A stretch of 64,000 bases of DNA, taken from positions 62,001-126,000 of the forward strand of contig NZ_KQ465120.1 of NCBI RefSeq assembly GCF_001308875.1. Reading direction: 5' to 3'. Positions 55,291-63,651 of the stretch are shown piece by piece (position 1 is the first letter of the stretch; each line of letters begins with the position of its first letter). Source of the DNA: Lysinibacillus sp. ZYM-1 (GTDB taxonomy: Bacteria; Bacillota; Bacilli; Bacillales_A; Planococcaceae). The translations under genes and the position numbers were made by a program. The notes under the pieces are model-generated. The model saw only the letters and a program-made list of their open reading frames with translations. It had not been told where the DNA came from and did no database searches.

Positions 55291-55341
55291 TTTACTAATT
55301 ATTCTATATAGTGTAATGTGCATTGTAGAACGTTCGGTCTA
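55291..55341 (+). promoter_or_regulatory. tetR promoter and TetR operator 1
   Basis: TTTACT-17-TAATGT (55291-55319), then TAGAACGTTCGGTCTA (55326-55341), a 16-bp imperfect palindrome with TAGAACG / CGGTCTA arms covering the expected start site. A matching site precedes the next gene. Confidence 0.65.
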
Positions 55342-55387
55342 AAAAGACTGTTAAAGATTTTTTATTCTTTAGGGAGAAGGAATTGAG

Positions 55388-55969
55388 ATGGCTAGAAATA
55401 AAGAATTTGATGAAAAGGCAGTTCTAAAAAAAGCGATGGAACTTTTTTGGAAGCAAGGATATGAAAAAACATCGATGCAAGATTTGGTTAACCACATGGG
55501 GATCCATCGTAGAAGTATCTATGATACATTTGGTGACAAGTACTCATTATTCTTAGCTTCTTTAAAATCTTATGAAGTGTTTGTTGCAGAAGAATTAACT
55601 AAAATTATAAGCAATTCTTCAACATTGAAGATAGCTATTAGAAATATTTTTGAGTATGTAGTCAATTTAGCTGAATTAGAAATCTATCCAGCAGGTTGTT
55701 TTGCAGTTAATACTGCTGTAGAGTTGTCTTTGTTAGATAAAGATATACAACATTTAACTACTAAAATGTTTAACGATACAGAAGAGTTATTCAATAAACT
55801 TTTAAAAGAGGGGCAAAATAAAGGCGAACTTAAAAATGATTTAAATACTCAAGTTACTGCTCAATTTCTGCATAATAACCTTATTGGTTTAAGAGTATTA
55901 GTTAAAACCAAGTATACAAAAAAGGATTTAGAAAGCATTATTGATTTAATTTTGAAAGTGTTAGAATAG
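55388..55969 (+). CDS. TetR family repressor
   Basis: 193 aa. TetR HTH at ~10-55 (FDEKAVLKKAMELFWKQGYEKTSMQDLVNHMGIHRRSIYDTFGDKYSLF) and a C-terminal ligand domain (YPAGCFAVNTAVEL, WTRG-like AcrR/YxaF group). GGGAGAAGG before ATG. It is followed by a hydrolase and an Old Yellow Enzyme gene; two similar operators suggest autoregulation and control of that operon. The NemR/OYE pairing in other bacteria senses electrophiles; a similar role is inferred. Confidence 0.88.
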   Translation: MARNKEFDEKAVLKKAMELFWKQGYEKTSMQDLVNHMGIHRRSIYDTFGDKYSLFLASLKSYEVFVAEELTKIISNSSTLKIAIRNIFEYVVNLAELEIYPAGCFAVNTAVELSLLDKDIQHLTTKMFNDTEELFNKLLKEGQNKGELKNDLNTQVTAQFLHNNLIGLRVLVKTKYTKKDLESIIDLILKVLE

Positions 55970-55992
55970 CTTTCTTTTTTCTTTCTCCATTC

Positions 55993-56008
55993 TAGAATGC
56001 TCGTTCTA
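55993..56008 (+). promoter_or_regulatory. TetR operator 2
   Basis: TAGAATGCTCGTTCTA, 16 bp, same layout as operator 1 and followed, like it, by AAAAAAGAC. Lies 43 bases upstream of the hydrolase start. Confidence 0.65.
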
Positions 56009-56050
56009 AAAAAGACTTTCTTTATAAAAAAAAACTTAAGGAGAATTTAT

Positions 56051-56899
56051 ATGACAACATTTACAATTCCAACAAAATCAACATTTATTGAAGCGAATGG
56101 AACACGTTTTGCATATAGGAAATTTGGTGCGGAATCAGGTACACCTGTCGTATTCCTTGTTCATTTTAGAGGGACCATGGAAAATTGGGATCCTAACATG
56201 CTGGCTCCAATTGCAAAAGAAAGACCAGTGATCCTTTTTGATAATAAAGGAGTTGGAGAGACAAATGGTAGAACACCAGAAACGATAACAGAAATGGCAC
56301 AAGACGCTGCTACATTTATCAAAGCACTTGGACTTAACCAAGTGGATCTTCTAGGTTTCTCAATTGGTGGGATGGTGGTTCAAGAATTAGCCTTACAAGA
56401 AGGACACCTCATTCGCCGTATTATTATAGCTGGTTCGTCTCCAGAAGCTGGAGTAAATCCAGATCCAGTAATATTTGAGAGAATGAATCGCCACGAAGGA
56501 AATGTAAACGATGCTTTAGATGATTTCATGTTCTTCTTCTACCGTTCAACTGAAACTAGTAAAGCTGCTGGAATGGAGTCTCTACAACGAATCATGAATC
56601 AGAAACAGGTTGAAAGCTCAGATCAAGTACAAGCAGCTCAACTAAAAGCCGTTGCAAAATGGGCCCAACCGAAGACTAATCATAATTACGATTGGTTGCA
56701 AAACATTCCTCATCCAGTGCTTGTGACCAATGGTATTGAAGATGTAATGGTACCAACAAAAAATAGTTATATTCTAGCTGAGAATTTACCAAATGCACAG
56801 CTGATTATCTATCCTGATTCTGGTCATGGACACCTGTTTCAGTTCCCAGAATTATTTGCTGAGAATGTTAATTCATTTTTAGATGCTACAGCACTATAA
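56051..56899 (+). CDS. Alpha/beta hydrolase
   Basis: 282 aa. VVFLVHFRGTMENWDPNML, nucleophile elbow DLLGFSIGGMVVQELAL (Ser near 112), Asp in GIEDVMVPT and His in PDSGHGHLFQFPE. Related to haloperoxidase/arylesterase types. The oxyanion motif HF-RG rather than HG-G is unusual. ATG at 56051 follows AAGGAG; the earlier in-frame start at 55997 lies in operator 2. The OYE gene begins 31 bases downstream, probably one operon under TetR control. Confidence 0.88.
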   Translation: MTTFTIPTKSTFIEANGTRFAYRKFGAESGTPVVFLVHFRGTMENWDPNMLAPIAKERPVILFDNKGVGETNGRTPETITEMAQDAATFIKALGLNQVDLLGFSIGGMVVQELALQEGHLIRRIIIAGSSPEAGVNPDPVIFERMNRHEGNVNDALDDFMFFFYRSTETSKAAGMESLQRIMNQKQVESSDQVQAAQLKAVAKWAQPKTNHNYDWLQNIPHPVLVTNGIEDVMVPTKNSYILAENLPNAQLIIYPDSGHGHLFQFPELFAENVNSFLDATAL

Positions 56900-56930
56900 G
56901 TATCATAACAAACAAAAAAGGAGATTGATT

Positions 56931-58001
56931 ATGAGTAAGCTATTTGATGAAGTGCGTATTGGAAATATTTCTTTAAAGAATCGTATAGGCATGGCACCTA
57001 TGACAAGAAGTCGTGCCTTAGAAGATGGTACACCTAGTAATTTAGCAGTTGAGTATTACGGTCAACGTGCGTCTGTTGGCTTAATTATAAGTGAAGGTAC
57101 TCAACCTTCTGATGATGGGCAAGGGTATACAAATACACCAGGCATTTATACTAAGGCTCAAATTGAAGGATGGAAAAAAGTTACATCTAAAGTTCATAAC
57201 GAAGGCGGTAAAATATTTATTCAACTGATGCATGTAGGGCGTGTATCCCACCCAGATAACACACCACATCACCGTCAAGCCATTGCTCCTTCAGCCATTG
57301 CTCCTAATGTGGAAATTTTCACTCCTCAAGGAATGAAGCAAGTTCCTACTCCTAGAGAGTTAACAGAAGGAGAAATTAAAGATGTAATCAATGAATTTCG
57401 TTTGGCAGCACGAGCAGCCATTGAAGCTGGTGCCGATGGTGTCGAAATACATGGGGCTAACGGTTACCTAATTCAGCAGTTCCTAAGCGAAAACTCTAAT
57501 CATCGTCAAGATGCGTATGGTGGTTCAATAGCAAACCGATCTCGATTTGCTATTGAAGTAGCTAAAGCGGTTGTTGAAGAAATTGGGGCCGAACGTACGG
57601 GTATTCGTTTTTCACCTCAAGGTACTTTAAACGGTATAGAAGAGGGAGAAACAAGTATTGAGATGTACCATTATCTAATTGCGGAGTTAAATAAGCTCAA
57701 GCTTGCCTATCTTCACGTCATGCACTTTGGAAACGAACCATTACTACAAGAAATACGAAAGCTTTGGTCACAAGCACTTCTCGTTAACCGAGCAGGACGC
57801 CCTTTAGATAAATTAACAGTAGACTTGGATAATGAACTGGCTGACGTTGTAACTGTAGGGACTTGGTTAATCGCAAACCCAGATTTTGTGAAGCGTTTGA
57901 AAGTCAATGCACGATTAAACGAGCCTGATCGAAATACAATGTATGCGGGTGGTGCGGAAGGATACACAGATTACCCGTTCTTGAATGAAGAACGTGATTA
58001 A
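56931..58001 (+). CDS. Old Yellow Enzyme-type alkene reductase
   Basis: 356 aa. FMN TIM-barrel: KNRIGMAPMTRSRALEDG, VEIHGANGYLIQQFLSENSNHRQDAYGGSIANRSRF (His/Asn substrate pair, catalytic Tyr region) and TVGTWLIANPDF. Reduces activated alkenes such as enals, N-ethylmaleimide or quinones with NAD(P)H. ATG at 56931 after AAAAAAGGAGATTGATT; ORF opens at 56883 without a site. Likely detoxifies electrophiles sensed by the TetR protein. Confidence 0.92.
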   Translation: MSKLFDEVRIGNISLKNRIGMAPMTRSRALEDGTPSNLAVEYYGQRASVGLIISEGTQPSDDGQGYTNTPGIYTKAQIEGWKKVTSKVHNEGGKIFIQLMHVGRVSHPDNTPHHRQAIAPSAIAPNVEIFTPQGMKQVPTPRELTEGEIKDVINEFRLAARAAIEAGADGVEIHGANGYLIQQFLSENSNHRQDAYGGSIANRSRFAIEVAKAVVEEIGAERTGIRFSPQGTLNGIEEGETSIEMYHYLIAELNKLKLAYLHVMHFGNEPLLQEIRKLWSQALLVNRAGRPLDKLTVDLDNELADVVTVGTWLIANPDFVKRLKVNARLNEPDRNTMYAGGAEGYTDYPFLNEERD

Positions 58002-58024
58002 AGAGCAACGGTAACAATAAATTA

Positions 58025-58060
58025 AACTTCCCCTAAACATGTTTAAGTTTAGGGGAAGTT
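58025..58060 (+). terminator. Terminator after Old Yellow Enzyme gene
   Basis: AACTTCCCCTAAAC / GTTTAGGGGAAGTT stem; T-run is poor (ATTATT). Confidence 0.7.
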
Positions 58061-58155
58061 ATTATTCCTTAAAGTATGAAAGGGAATTGAGAATCGTTAC
58101 AACCTAAGGAGCGAAGTGAGTCAGTAATTTCATTCAGGTTAAAAGGAGTTTTGTG

Positions 58156-59187
58156 ATGAGAGCATTTGTAATAGAAGCATACAAGAAAGAGCCTACTTTT
58201 ATTGATCGACCAGTACCCAAAGTAGGCAATAATGAAGTATTAGTTAAAATACATGCAGCGAGTATAAACCCACTTGATACAAAAATACGTAAGGGCGAAT
58301 TAAAGCTACTCCTGCATTACGATATGCCATTGACATTAGGAAACGATTTTGCGGGAACGATTATCGAAGTGGGGAAAAATGTAACCAAATTCAGTGTAGG
58401 CGATGAAGTTTATGGTCGTCCCCGTTCTAACAAGATTGGCACATTTGCAGAGTATCTATCAGTACATGAAGATGATATTGCGATAAAACCTAAAAATCTT
58501 AGCTTTGAAGAAGCTGCATCTATCCCTTTGGTTGGTTTAACTTCTTACCAGACCCTTTACGACATCTTGAAGGTTAAAAATAATCAAAAAATTTTAATTC
58601 ATGCTGGCTCTGGAGGTGTAGGAACTTTCGCTATACAGCTTGCAAAAGAAATGGGAGCCTATGTTGCAACTACAGCAAGTGAGGGAAGCAATTTAGCAAA
58701 ATCACTTGGTGCGGATGAAGTTATTAATTATAAAATAGAAAAATTTGAAGAAATTATAAAGAATTATGATGCAGTGATTGATACTATTGGGGGAGCAACC
58801 TTAGAGAAGTCATTTCTGACAGTAAAAAAAGGTGGGAAGATTGTTTCAATCTCTGGTACCCCAAATGGTCGTTTTGCAAAGGAAATGGGACTGGGACATT
58901 TTAAAAAAATGTTACTCTCATTAGCAAGTACAAAGTTAACTAGTTTAGAAAAAAAGCACGATGTGGAGTACACTTTTCTTTTCATGAAGCATAGCGGACA
59001 ACAGTTACAAGTATTAACAGAACTTTTGGAATCAGAGAAGATTAAACCAACGATTGATAAGATCTTCACATTTGAAGAAGCTACAAAAGCAATTGGTTAT
59101 GTAGAAAATGGAAAATCCAAAGGGAAAGTAATCTTAACTATCGTAGGTCAGCAGAATAATAGTAAGGAAGAGATTACTCTGACTTAA
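58156..59187 (+). CDS. MDR-family NAD(P)-dependent oxidoreductase (quinone reductase-like)
   Basis: 343 aa. GroES-like N-terminus (ASINPLDTKIRKGEL, GNDFAGTIIEVGKNVTKFSVGDEVYG), then Rossmann ILIHAGSGGVGTFAIQLAKEMGA. It lacks the catalytic zinc Cys/His and structural zinc cysteines, so it belongs with quinone/enoyl reductases. ATG at 58156, AAAAGGAG at 7 bases. Own terminator upstream separates it from the OYE gene; role in the same electrophile response is inferred. Confidence 0.9.
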   Translation: MRAFVIEAYKKEPTFIDRPVPKVGNNEVLVKIHAASINPLDTKIRKGELKLLLHYDMPLTLGNDFAGTIIEVGKNVTKFSVGDEVYGRPRSNKIGTFAEYLSVHEDDIAIKPKNLSFEEAASIPLVGLTSYQTLYDILKVKNNQKILIHAGSGGVGTFAIQLAKEMGAYVATTASEGSNLAKSLGADEVINYKIEKFEEIIKNYDAVIDTIGGATLEKSFLTVKKGGKIVSISGTPNGRFAKEMGLGHFKKMLLSLASTKLTSLEKKHDVEYTFLFMKHSGQQLQVLTELLESEKIKPTIDKIFTFEEATKAIGYVENGKSKGKVILTIVGQQNNSKEEITLT

Positions 59188-59514
59188 AGAAAGACAAGTT
59201 AAATTACCATAACCAAACAAAATGATTAGATATAAATAAATTCATATAATGAAATGCTTTTATTTACAATTCATATAAGTTGTTTCGTAATAATATTGTC
59301 TAATAAGCTAAAGGGGGCTTTACTTCGAAAAGAAGCAGAGCCTTTTTCTTATTAAACGAAGGGCTTTAGTTCAATAGCGATCTTCAACAATCGGGCGCTT
59401 TAGTTGAATATTTGATTTCTGAAATGATCAATCTTTATTACAGAAAACGTATACAGAAAGGAAAAATAGCCCCTATTTTGATCAATATTTGTTCAAAATA
59501 GGTACAAAACAATT
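59188..59514. repeat. Intergenic hairpins and tandem dispersed repeats
   Basis: TAATAAG...CTTATTA encloses AAAGGGGGCT / AGAGCCTTTTT, a terminator-like hairpin at 59301-59353 for the MDR gene. Two tandem relatives of the TTCAACAA(T/A)CGGGC repeat follow at 59351-59410. CCTATTTTG / CAAAATAGG forms another hairpin at 59469-59502. No gene seen. Confidence 0.6.
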
Positions 59515-59560
59515 GAAAAAAGCATTAACAAGAAAGGAAAAATCCTTATGTTAATGCCTT
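59515..59560 (-). terminator. Terminator after the 113-aa gene
   Basis: Minus strand GGCATTAACA / TGTTAATGC stem followed by TTTTTTCAATT. Confidence 0.8.
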
Positions 59561-59575
59561 TTATTTTCACTTAGC

Positions 59576-59917
59576 TTAAATGGATCTATTATATGCATTC
59601 ATTGTCGAAGTATATTGGAATATTTTAGGGTTGACTAGTCCCTCACGTAAATCCATCATCCCTAATTGTCCCATTCTATTCAGTAAAGGAATCAACCAAC
59701 TACCACTTGGAGCACCTTGTAACACTTTAATTTGATCAGATGATAACTTTGAAACTTTACTTTGATCAATCGGTTCTTTTGCATTTTCTATTGTTTCTTT
59801 AAAAGCTTTCGTATCAACTTTATACATATTTTCGCCAACTTGTTCAGTAAAACCTTTATATCCGTAAGCTCCTCGAAGGATAGCTAACTTTATACTCATA
59901 TCTTCCATAGAAACCAT
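59576..59917 (-). CDS. Small soluble protein of unknown function
   Basis: 113 aa, no signal peptide or membrane helix, mildly basic/neutral, with QVGENMYKVDTKAFKETIENAKE and SGSWLIPLLNRMGQLGMMDLREGL. I recognise no family. ATG at 59917 has GGGCGGTG; the ORF opens with TTG at 59938. It starts 33 bases after the secreted protein gene and shares its transcript, so it may be a partner of that protein. Confidence 0.7.
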   Translation of the reverse strand: MVSMEDMSIKLAILRGAYGYKGFTEQVGENMYKVDTKAFKETIENAKEPIDQSKVSKLSSDQIKVLQGAPSGSWLIPLLNRMGQLGMMDLREGLVNPKIFQYTSTMNAYNRSI

Positions 59918-59950
59918 TTTAAATACACCGCCCTTCAATAGATTCCTAAA

Positions 59951-60556
59951 TTATAAATGTGGAATATTTATCGTTCTTTCAATGGTATTCCAAGGGGAAT
60001 TTTGTGAAGTAGATCTAAACTTATATAATGCAGAAGTTCCACTTGAGATTTTTAAGTCTGAATTAAATGTTACTGTATGATAAAACGCATCTATAATTTT
60101 GTCATTATTAAAATCTACAGTAGCTTCATTAATTTTATAATCACGATTTTGATAAGTAATACGCTCATCACCTAACCATTGATTGTCATTTCCATAACCA
60201 ACTTCCATAACCCCTATTAATACGGTACCCGAAACTGCATGAGAAGTTTGCTGCAAGCCAATATCCTCGGAATATTCATTGATTGTTCCAACTTGGGATA
60301 TTACTTGGTCAATATAAACAGATGTTAATGGTGGTGCTGGACCTCTTAGAACTGGACTATTATTTACTTCTTCTTTAATTTTAGCAGCCTCATCTGAAGT
60401 TACTAATGTAATTGTCCAACCAGGATGTTTTGTTTTTAGATTTTCAATTAATGGATTTACTTCAATCATATCTTTTTCTACTTCTGAAGCTTCAGCTGTA
60501 TTTAGCCCCAAAAAGCCACTTGTTAAAATTCCAACAGCTAGTAAATATTTCTTCAT
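59951..60556 (-). CDS. Secreted protein of unknown function, possibly YolA/DUF4879-like
   Basis: 201 aa from the ATG at 60556 (GGGAG 9 bases away; an in-frame ATG at 60565 is too close to that site). Signal peptide MKKYLLAVGILTSGFLGLNTAEA. Mature part begins with an N-terminal helix (~25-85) and continues with beta-rich TSVYIDQVISQVGTIN, QQTSHAVSGTVLIGVMEVGYG and a C-terminal TVDFNNDKIID... segment. The APPLTSV-to-VGYG pattern faintly recalls B. subtilis YolA (DUF4879); uncertain. Encoded with a small cytosolic protein in accessory DNA. Confidence 0.6.
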   Translation of the reverse strand: MKKYLLAVGILTSGFLGLNTAEASEVEKDMIEVNPLIENLKTKHPGWTITLVTSDEAAKIKEEVNNSPVLRGPAPPLTSVYIDQVISQVGTINEYSEDIGLQQTSHAVSGTVLIGVMEVGYGNDNQWLGDERITYQNRDYKINEATVDFNNDKIIDAFYHTVTFNSDLKISSGTSALYKFRSTSQNSPWNTIERTINIPHL

Positions 60557-60747
60557 ATGTAACATCTCCCTTTTACATTATTTGTAACACACGATAATTA
60601 TCGGATAAAAAATAGAATACTTAACAATATTTAACAAAATTTATAATTGTTTATTAAATGATTTTATTATCACTACAGAAATGTTCAATTTAAGTAGACT
60701 CTATTTGGTAATGTATGAAGTTGTTCATTTAAAGGAGTCGATACATA

Positions 60748-61010
60748 ATGAACTTTGGTTATGCGAGGGTTAGTGCTGTTGATTAAAATTTTGATCGCCA
60801 ACTAAAAGGGCTTGAAGCTTTTGGATGTGAAAAAATATACACTGAAAAAAGTCAGGGAAGATTTTTTGTTCCGTGTATCGTGAAATGAGATCAAAAATGC
60901 GTTTTGGTGATGTGTTAGTGATACATGATTTAAGTTGGTTTGGCCGTAAGAAATATGAAAATCTTAAAATAATAAAGTTGTTTATTCAACAAACGGGCGC
61001 TTTTCCTTAA
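60748..61010 (+). pseudogene. Decayed serine resolvase
   Basis: AAAGGAGTCGATACATA then ATG. MNFGYARVSAVD, stop, NFDRQLKGLEAFGCEKIYTEK is the resolvase/invertase N-terminus (catalytic Ser in YARVS). A later frame continues (YREMRSKMRFGDVLVIHDLSWFGRKKYENL), so the gene has a nonsense codon (60784-60786 region) and a frameshift/deletion. The C-terminal HTH is missing. Mark of a lost mobile element, next to a dispersed repeat. Confidence 0.8.
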
Positions 61011-61055
61011 TAAGGAAAGGCGTCTTATTCATGGAAAGGGCCATATTATTGAATA
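60986..61055. repeat. Dispersed TTCAACAAACGGGC repeat, copy 3
   Basis: TTCAACAAACGGGCGCTTTTCC, a CCTTAATAAGG hairpin, then a second unit AAGGGCCATATTATTGAATAA. Confidence 0.6.
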
Positions 61056-61165
61056 ACAACCTTTTATGATATGTTACCTGTCGTATTAAAATAAAGTTTG
61101 ATAAGAATTCTATTAGTGCATAAGAATTGCTAACCAACTTAGGAAATTGTGATTGAGGGAATTTA

Positions 61166-61231
61166 ATGAAAAAAATATTCTCTTTTTTATTAAAACATGA
61201 CAATACTTGTCATGTTTTATGTTTAGAATAG
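61166..61231 (+). other. Short leader-like ORF over a perfect hairpin
   Basis: 21 codons with GAGGGA upstream (MKKIFSFLLKHDNTCHV...). It overlaps a perfect palindrome AAAACATGACAA-TAC-TTGTCATGTTTT at 61192-61218, 68 bases before the reductase gene. May be an operator or a hairpin; coding is doubtful. Confidence 0.35.
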
Positions 61232-61285
61232 TTTTGTACCTTAATTAATAAGGGAAGTATATAAGATAGAAGGAGAGATTAAAGT

Positions 61286-61807
61286 ATGTCACGTGAAGTA
61301 GTTTTATACATTGCCACAAGCTTAGATGGATTTATTGCAAAGGAAGATAATGACTTACAATGGTTAACTGAGACAGAAGGAGAGGGTGATGCAGGATATG
61401 CAGAAATGTATCAATCAATAGATACAACAATCATGGGGAAAAAGACTTATGATTATATAATGAAAAACTCAGAATCATTTCCTTATCCTGAAAAAAAATG
61501 TTACGTATTTAGCAATTCTGAAAAAGATTCAAATGAATATGTTGAATTTGTCAATGAAGACGTAGTAGAATTTACGCGAAAGTTAAAGGAACAAGAGGGT
61601 TCTAAAATATGGATGGTTGGTGGAGCAGGTATACTTGATGCTTTTATAAAGGAAAATTTAGTTGACGAATATATTATTACTGTCACACCTCATATACTTG
61701 GCTCAGGTATTCCGTTGTTTAAAGAAAACAATCCACAAATAGATTTAATTTTAATTGATACAAAACGGTACGGTCAGTTTGTACAAATGCATTATAAAGT
61801 GAAGTAG
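61286..61807 (+). CDS. RibD/DHFR-fold reductase
   Basis: 173 aa. REVVLYIATSLDGFIAKEDNDLQWL, DTTIMGKKTYDYI, KIWMVGGAGILDAFIKENLVDEYIITVTPHILGSGIPLF are the RibD C-terminal/dihydrofolate-reductase-like fold of YwjB/YyaP proteins. NADPH-binding loop GGAG is present. Substrate unknown; not classic DHFR. AGAAGGAGAG before ATG. Confidence 0.9.
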   Translation: MSREVVLYIATSLDGFIAKEDNDLQWLTETEGEGDAGYAEMYQSIDTTIMGKKTYDYIMKNSESFPYPEKKCYVFSNSEKDSNEYVEFVNEDVVEFTRKLKEQEGSKIWMVGGAGILDAFIKENLVDEYIITVTPHILGSGIPLFKENNPQIDLILIDTKRYGQFVQMHYKVK

Positions 61808-61856
61808 GATAAGGAATAGCGAAACAATTGTTTTATTTAAGGGAATAGAACCAATT

Positions 61857-61897
61857 TAGGACAACTTTGCTGGTGAGTGAAGTTGTCCTTTTACATT
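61857..61897 (+). terminator. Terminator after RibD-like gene
   Basis: AGGACAACTT / AAGTTGTCCT stem, then TTTACATTT. Confidence 0.82.
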
Positions 61898-62067
61898 TAT
61901 TTAAAATGACAAGGGTTACAGATTAAAATGGTATGACTATTAGGACTGTGGATTGCTGTAATAAAAACGATTTCCATATTGAAGATGGGGAGAAATAGAG
62001 AATAAGATTTATCCTTTATTTTTAGAGACTGCTTTGATATTTCTCAAAGCAGTCCTTGAAAAAGAGT

Positions 62068-63495
62068 TCAATTCACTTGTTTTTCTTTTTTATTTTTTCT
62101 AAGAAACAGAGACAGTACTACAGCAATGATAGAAATTACAAAGCCTAATATGAACGTGTCGCTATACCCTGCAACAGATGCAGATAATTGTTGTTCTACA
62201 TCATTTTGATCAGCAGACTGCGCAAAATGACTACGGGAGCGTGAAGACATGGTAGCGATAAACAAAGATGTGCCAATCGCTCCAGCAACTTGCTGCAACG
62301 TACTAAAAATGGCAGATCCATGTGGATAGTATTCCGACGAAATTTGATTCAGACCATATGTTTGGACGGGAACAAGAACGAGCGCCACTCCTAGCATTAG
62401 CAAGCAATGAGTTAAGGTTATTTGCAAGGTCGTCGATTCAAGTGTGAATTTGGTAAAGAGATACATCGCAATACTGACAATTAACAGACCCGGAATAATA
62501 ATGATTCTAGCGCCAAATCTATCAAATAGTTTTCCTGTAATAGGCGACATTAATCCGTTGACGACACTTCCAGGCAACATAGTGAGACCTGACTGAAAAG
62601 CGGTCACTAGTAACACGCTTTGCATAAACATTGGTAGTAAGGTAGTCGTTGCAAACATCGACATCATCACAACAATTAAAAGCATAATTGAGAGTGAGAA
62701 CATAGGGAATTTGAATGTACGTAATTCCAAAATTGGGTTTGAAATACGCAGTTGGCGAACGATGAATATAATTAATGCTAGACTACCAATAACAATTGGC
62801 CAATAAACTCGCGAGTCAGACCAACCACCATTACCTGTAGCACTAAAACCATACACCACACCGCCAAAACCTAATGTGGATAAAATAATGGAAAGAATAT
62901 CAACTTTGGGTTTTGTGAGTTCTGTTACATTGGCAAGATAATAATAACCAATAATAACGGAGATCAGTATAATTGGAATAACGATATAGAATAGCCAGCG
63001 CCAATCCAATGTCTCAACAATAACGCCTGAAAGGGTAGGTCCGATAGCAGGAGCAAATGTAAATATTAAAAAGAGCACACCCATAATGGAACCTCTTTTT
63101 TCAGCAGGATAAATCATTAACAGCGTATTCATCAGTAGTGGGATGATTAATCCCGTACCAATGGCTTGTACAATTCGGGCAACTAATAGCAGCATAAAAG
63201 TAGGTGCCAATGCAGCGATAATTGTACCAATTAAAAAGGTAATCATTGAAATAAAAAATAGTTGTCTTGTAGTAAACCATTGTTGAATTAAAGCTGTTAC
63301 AGGAATAAGTGCGCCAACAACGAGCAGATAAGCCGCGGTTAGCCATTGAATTGTAGTTGCCTCGACCTGGAATTCATTCATTAGCACAGGCAAGGCATTC
63401 CCTAGCAATGTTTCGTTTAATGTTGCTACAAATGCTCCCATCATAAGTGCAACCATGATGGGTGTTCGTTTTACATTTTGCAAATTTAAGTTCAT
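62068..63495 (-). CDS. MFS drug exporter, DHA2 (EmrB/QacA) family
   Basis: 475 aa, 14 membrane helices. Motif A-like region, ATLNETLLGNALPVLMNEF, QWLTAAYLLVVGALIPVTALI, motif C GPTLSGVIVETLDWRWLFYI. Drives proton-coupled export of drugs. I start at the ATG at 63495 (AAAGGAATG); the ORF extends to 63558 but a TATAAT on the same strand at 63539-63544 places the promoter inside that extension. Divergent from the TetR gene at the end of the window, probably its repressor. Confidence 0.9.
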   Translation of the reverse strand: MNLNLQNVKRTPIMVALMMGAFVATLNETLLGNALPVLMNEFQVEATTIQWLTAAYLLVVGALIPVTALIQQWFTTRQLFFISMITFLIGTIIAALAPTFMLLLVARIVQAIGTGLIIPLLMNTLLMIYPAEKRGSIMGVLFLIFTFAPAIGPTLSGVIVETLDWRWLFYIVIPIILISVIIGYYYLANVTELTKPKVDILSIILSTLGFGGVVYGFSATGNGGWSDSRVYWPIVIGSLALIIFIVRQLRISNPILELRTFKFPMFSLSIMLLIVVMMSMFATTTLLPMFMQSVLLVTAFQSGLTMLPGSVVNGLMSPITGKLFDRFGARIIIIPGLLIVSIAMYLFTKFTLESTTLQITLTHCLLMLGVALVLVPVQTYGLNQISSEYYPHGSAIFSTLQQVAGAIGTSLFIATMSSRSRSHFAQSADQNDVEQQLSASVAGYSDTFILGFVISIIAVVLSLFLRKNKKEKQVN

Positions 63496-63538
63496 GTAGT
63501 GTTCATTCCTTTCGTACAAATGTTGTGATGCTTTTTCA

Positions 63539-63544
63539 ATTATA
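63539..63544 (-). promoter_or_regulatory. -10 box of the MFS gene
   Basis: Perfect TATAAT on the minus strand; a weak -35 (TATTTC) lies 17 bases upstream. Downstream transcripts begin before the ATG at 63495. Confidence 0.5.
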
Positions 63545-63651
63545 GAAATATTTTTCATAGTGAAATATATTCAATCTTTCTACTTTGGGTAGTTAGGAGA
63601 CAAAACTGAATAAATGTTGGAGAAATTATTTAAAAAAGAAGGTGGATGGGG

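Noticed and set aside
62025-62057. ACTGCTTTGA / TCAAAGCAGT hairpin as the MFS terminator
   Set aside because: The stem is good but no T-run follows on the gene's strand, so a terminator call is not justified.
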